A DNA stretch of 64,000 bases from Mucilaginibacter lappiensis (lineage in GTDB: Bacteria; Bacteroidota; Bacteroidia; Sphingobacteriales; Sphingobacteriaceae), in contig NZ_FTMG01000015.1 of NCBI RefSeq assembly GCF_900155965.1, positions 113,531-177,530 on the forward strand, in the 5' to 3' direction. The notes beneath the pieces were generated by a model. That model made no database searches and was not told the DNA's origin. It was given only the letters and a program-made list of their open reading frames with translations. The position numbers and the translations under genes were made by a program. Shown one piece after another: positions 63,977-64,000 of this stretch (positions within the stretch are counted from its first letter, which is position 1; each line of letters starts with the position of its first letter).

Positions 63977-64000
63977 ACAATGGAGAGTTTGATCCTGGCT
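63977..64000 (+). rRNA. 16S rRNA, 5' end only
   Basis: AGAGTTTGATCCTGGCT at 63984-64000 is the universal 16S 5' sequence; by comparison with the E. coli numbering the mature end is near 63977. The gene continues beyond the window. Confidence 0.95.

Noticed and set aside
1..64000. tRNA genes, CRISPR arrays, complete insertion sequences or prophage genes
   Set aside because: None was recognised on reading; a tRNA or IS search would be needed to exclude small or decayed ones.

Overview
The window looks like a chromosomal segment of a soil-type Bacteroidota, most likely family Sphingobacteriaceae and close to Mucilaginibacter (inference). The signs are promoters of the form TTG-N19-TAnnTTTG, a TonB-dependent receptor with a carboxypeptidase-like N-terminal domain, many secreted glycosidases and lipoproteins with Cys-Lys/Ser after the lipobox, DUF1800 and DUF4397 proteins, and ATGA-type gene overlaps. 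The last 24 bases are the 5' end of a 16S rRNA gene, preceded by two stacked rRNA-type promoters and a long leader.

Region 1 (0-7.3 kb). A barrel-like outer-membrane protein is followed by seven tandem paralogues of an unrecognised secreted family of about 180 residues (five with ordinary signal peptides, two lipoproteins). Next come a PAS-LuxR regulator on the opposite strand and a small secreted helical protein. Five promoters here share one layout: a palindrome, ATCACrG-N4-CyGTGAT, whose end supplies the -33 TTG, then exactly 20 bases, then GAnyTTTG. One is the best palindrome and faces the regulator gene. This looks like a self-contained regulon.

Region 2 (7.3-17 kb). Three large FG-GAP/ASPIC (UnbV/CRTAC1-like) proteins surround an RnfD/NqrB-like membrane protein (UnbU-like), in an overlapping three-gene operon plus one divergent gene.

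Region 3 (17.2-22.1 kb). An overlapping operon encodes a TauE/SafE-like permease, an asparagine-synthetase-type ATP-dependent enzyme without its N-terminal Cys, a radical SAM enzyme and a flavin-dependent-halogenase-like protein. It may be a small biosynthetic cluster. Region 22.3-23.6 kb is debris: the tail of a TonB receptor, a broken CzcA-type pump and a scrap of a glycoside hydrolase whose intact relative lies at 47.9 kb.

Region 4 (23.6-28.1 kb). A phospholipase-D-like protein and a DUF1800 protein; the usual DUF1501 partner seems reduced to a remnant.

Region 5 (28.5-44 kb). A family 2A encapsulin operon (shell, desulfurase cargo with a long N-terminal tail, serine acetyltransferase, CPA2 antiporter) is divergent from a leader region holding a SAM-I riboswitch, a leader peptide ending in four Cys, a 40-residue Cys-containing small protein, a second Cys-rich mini-ORF, a divergent second SAM-riboswitch-like element and another mini-ORF. 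Two related palindromes (AAATCTATA half-sites) lie at the two promoters. Downstream are two TlpA-like proteins, YceI, a di-haem peroxidase, a TonB receptor, a DUF4397 lipoprotein and a superoxide dismutase. The whole looks like a sulfur-responsive and redox locus.

Region 6 (44-64 kb). A HAD phosphatase and mannose-6-phosphate isomerase are divergent from a PIG-L deacetylase / GT4 / glycoside hydrolase operon. Then come an interrupted DoxX-like gene, a DUF892-like protein, a GH78 rhamnosidase, a polysaccharide deacetylase, a phosphoesterase, an imelysin-like/cytochrome peroxidase fusion, a PQQ-type sugar dehydrogenase, a GH2 enzyme and the rRNA operon start. No tRNA, CRISPR array or complete insertion sequence was seen.
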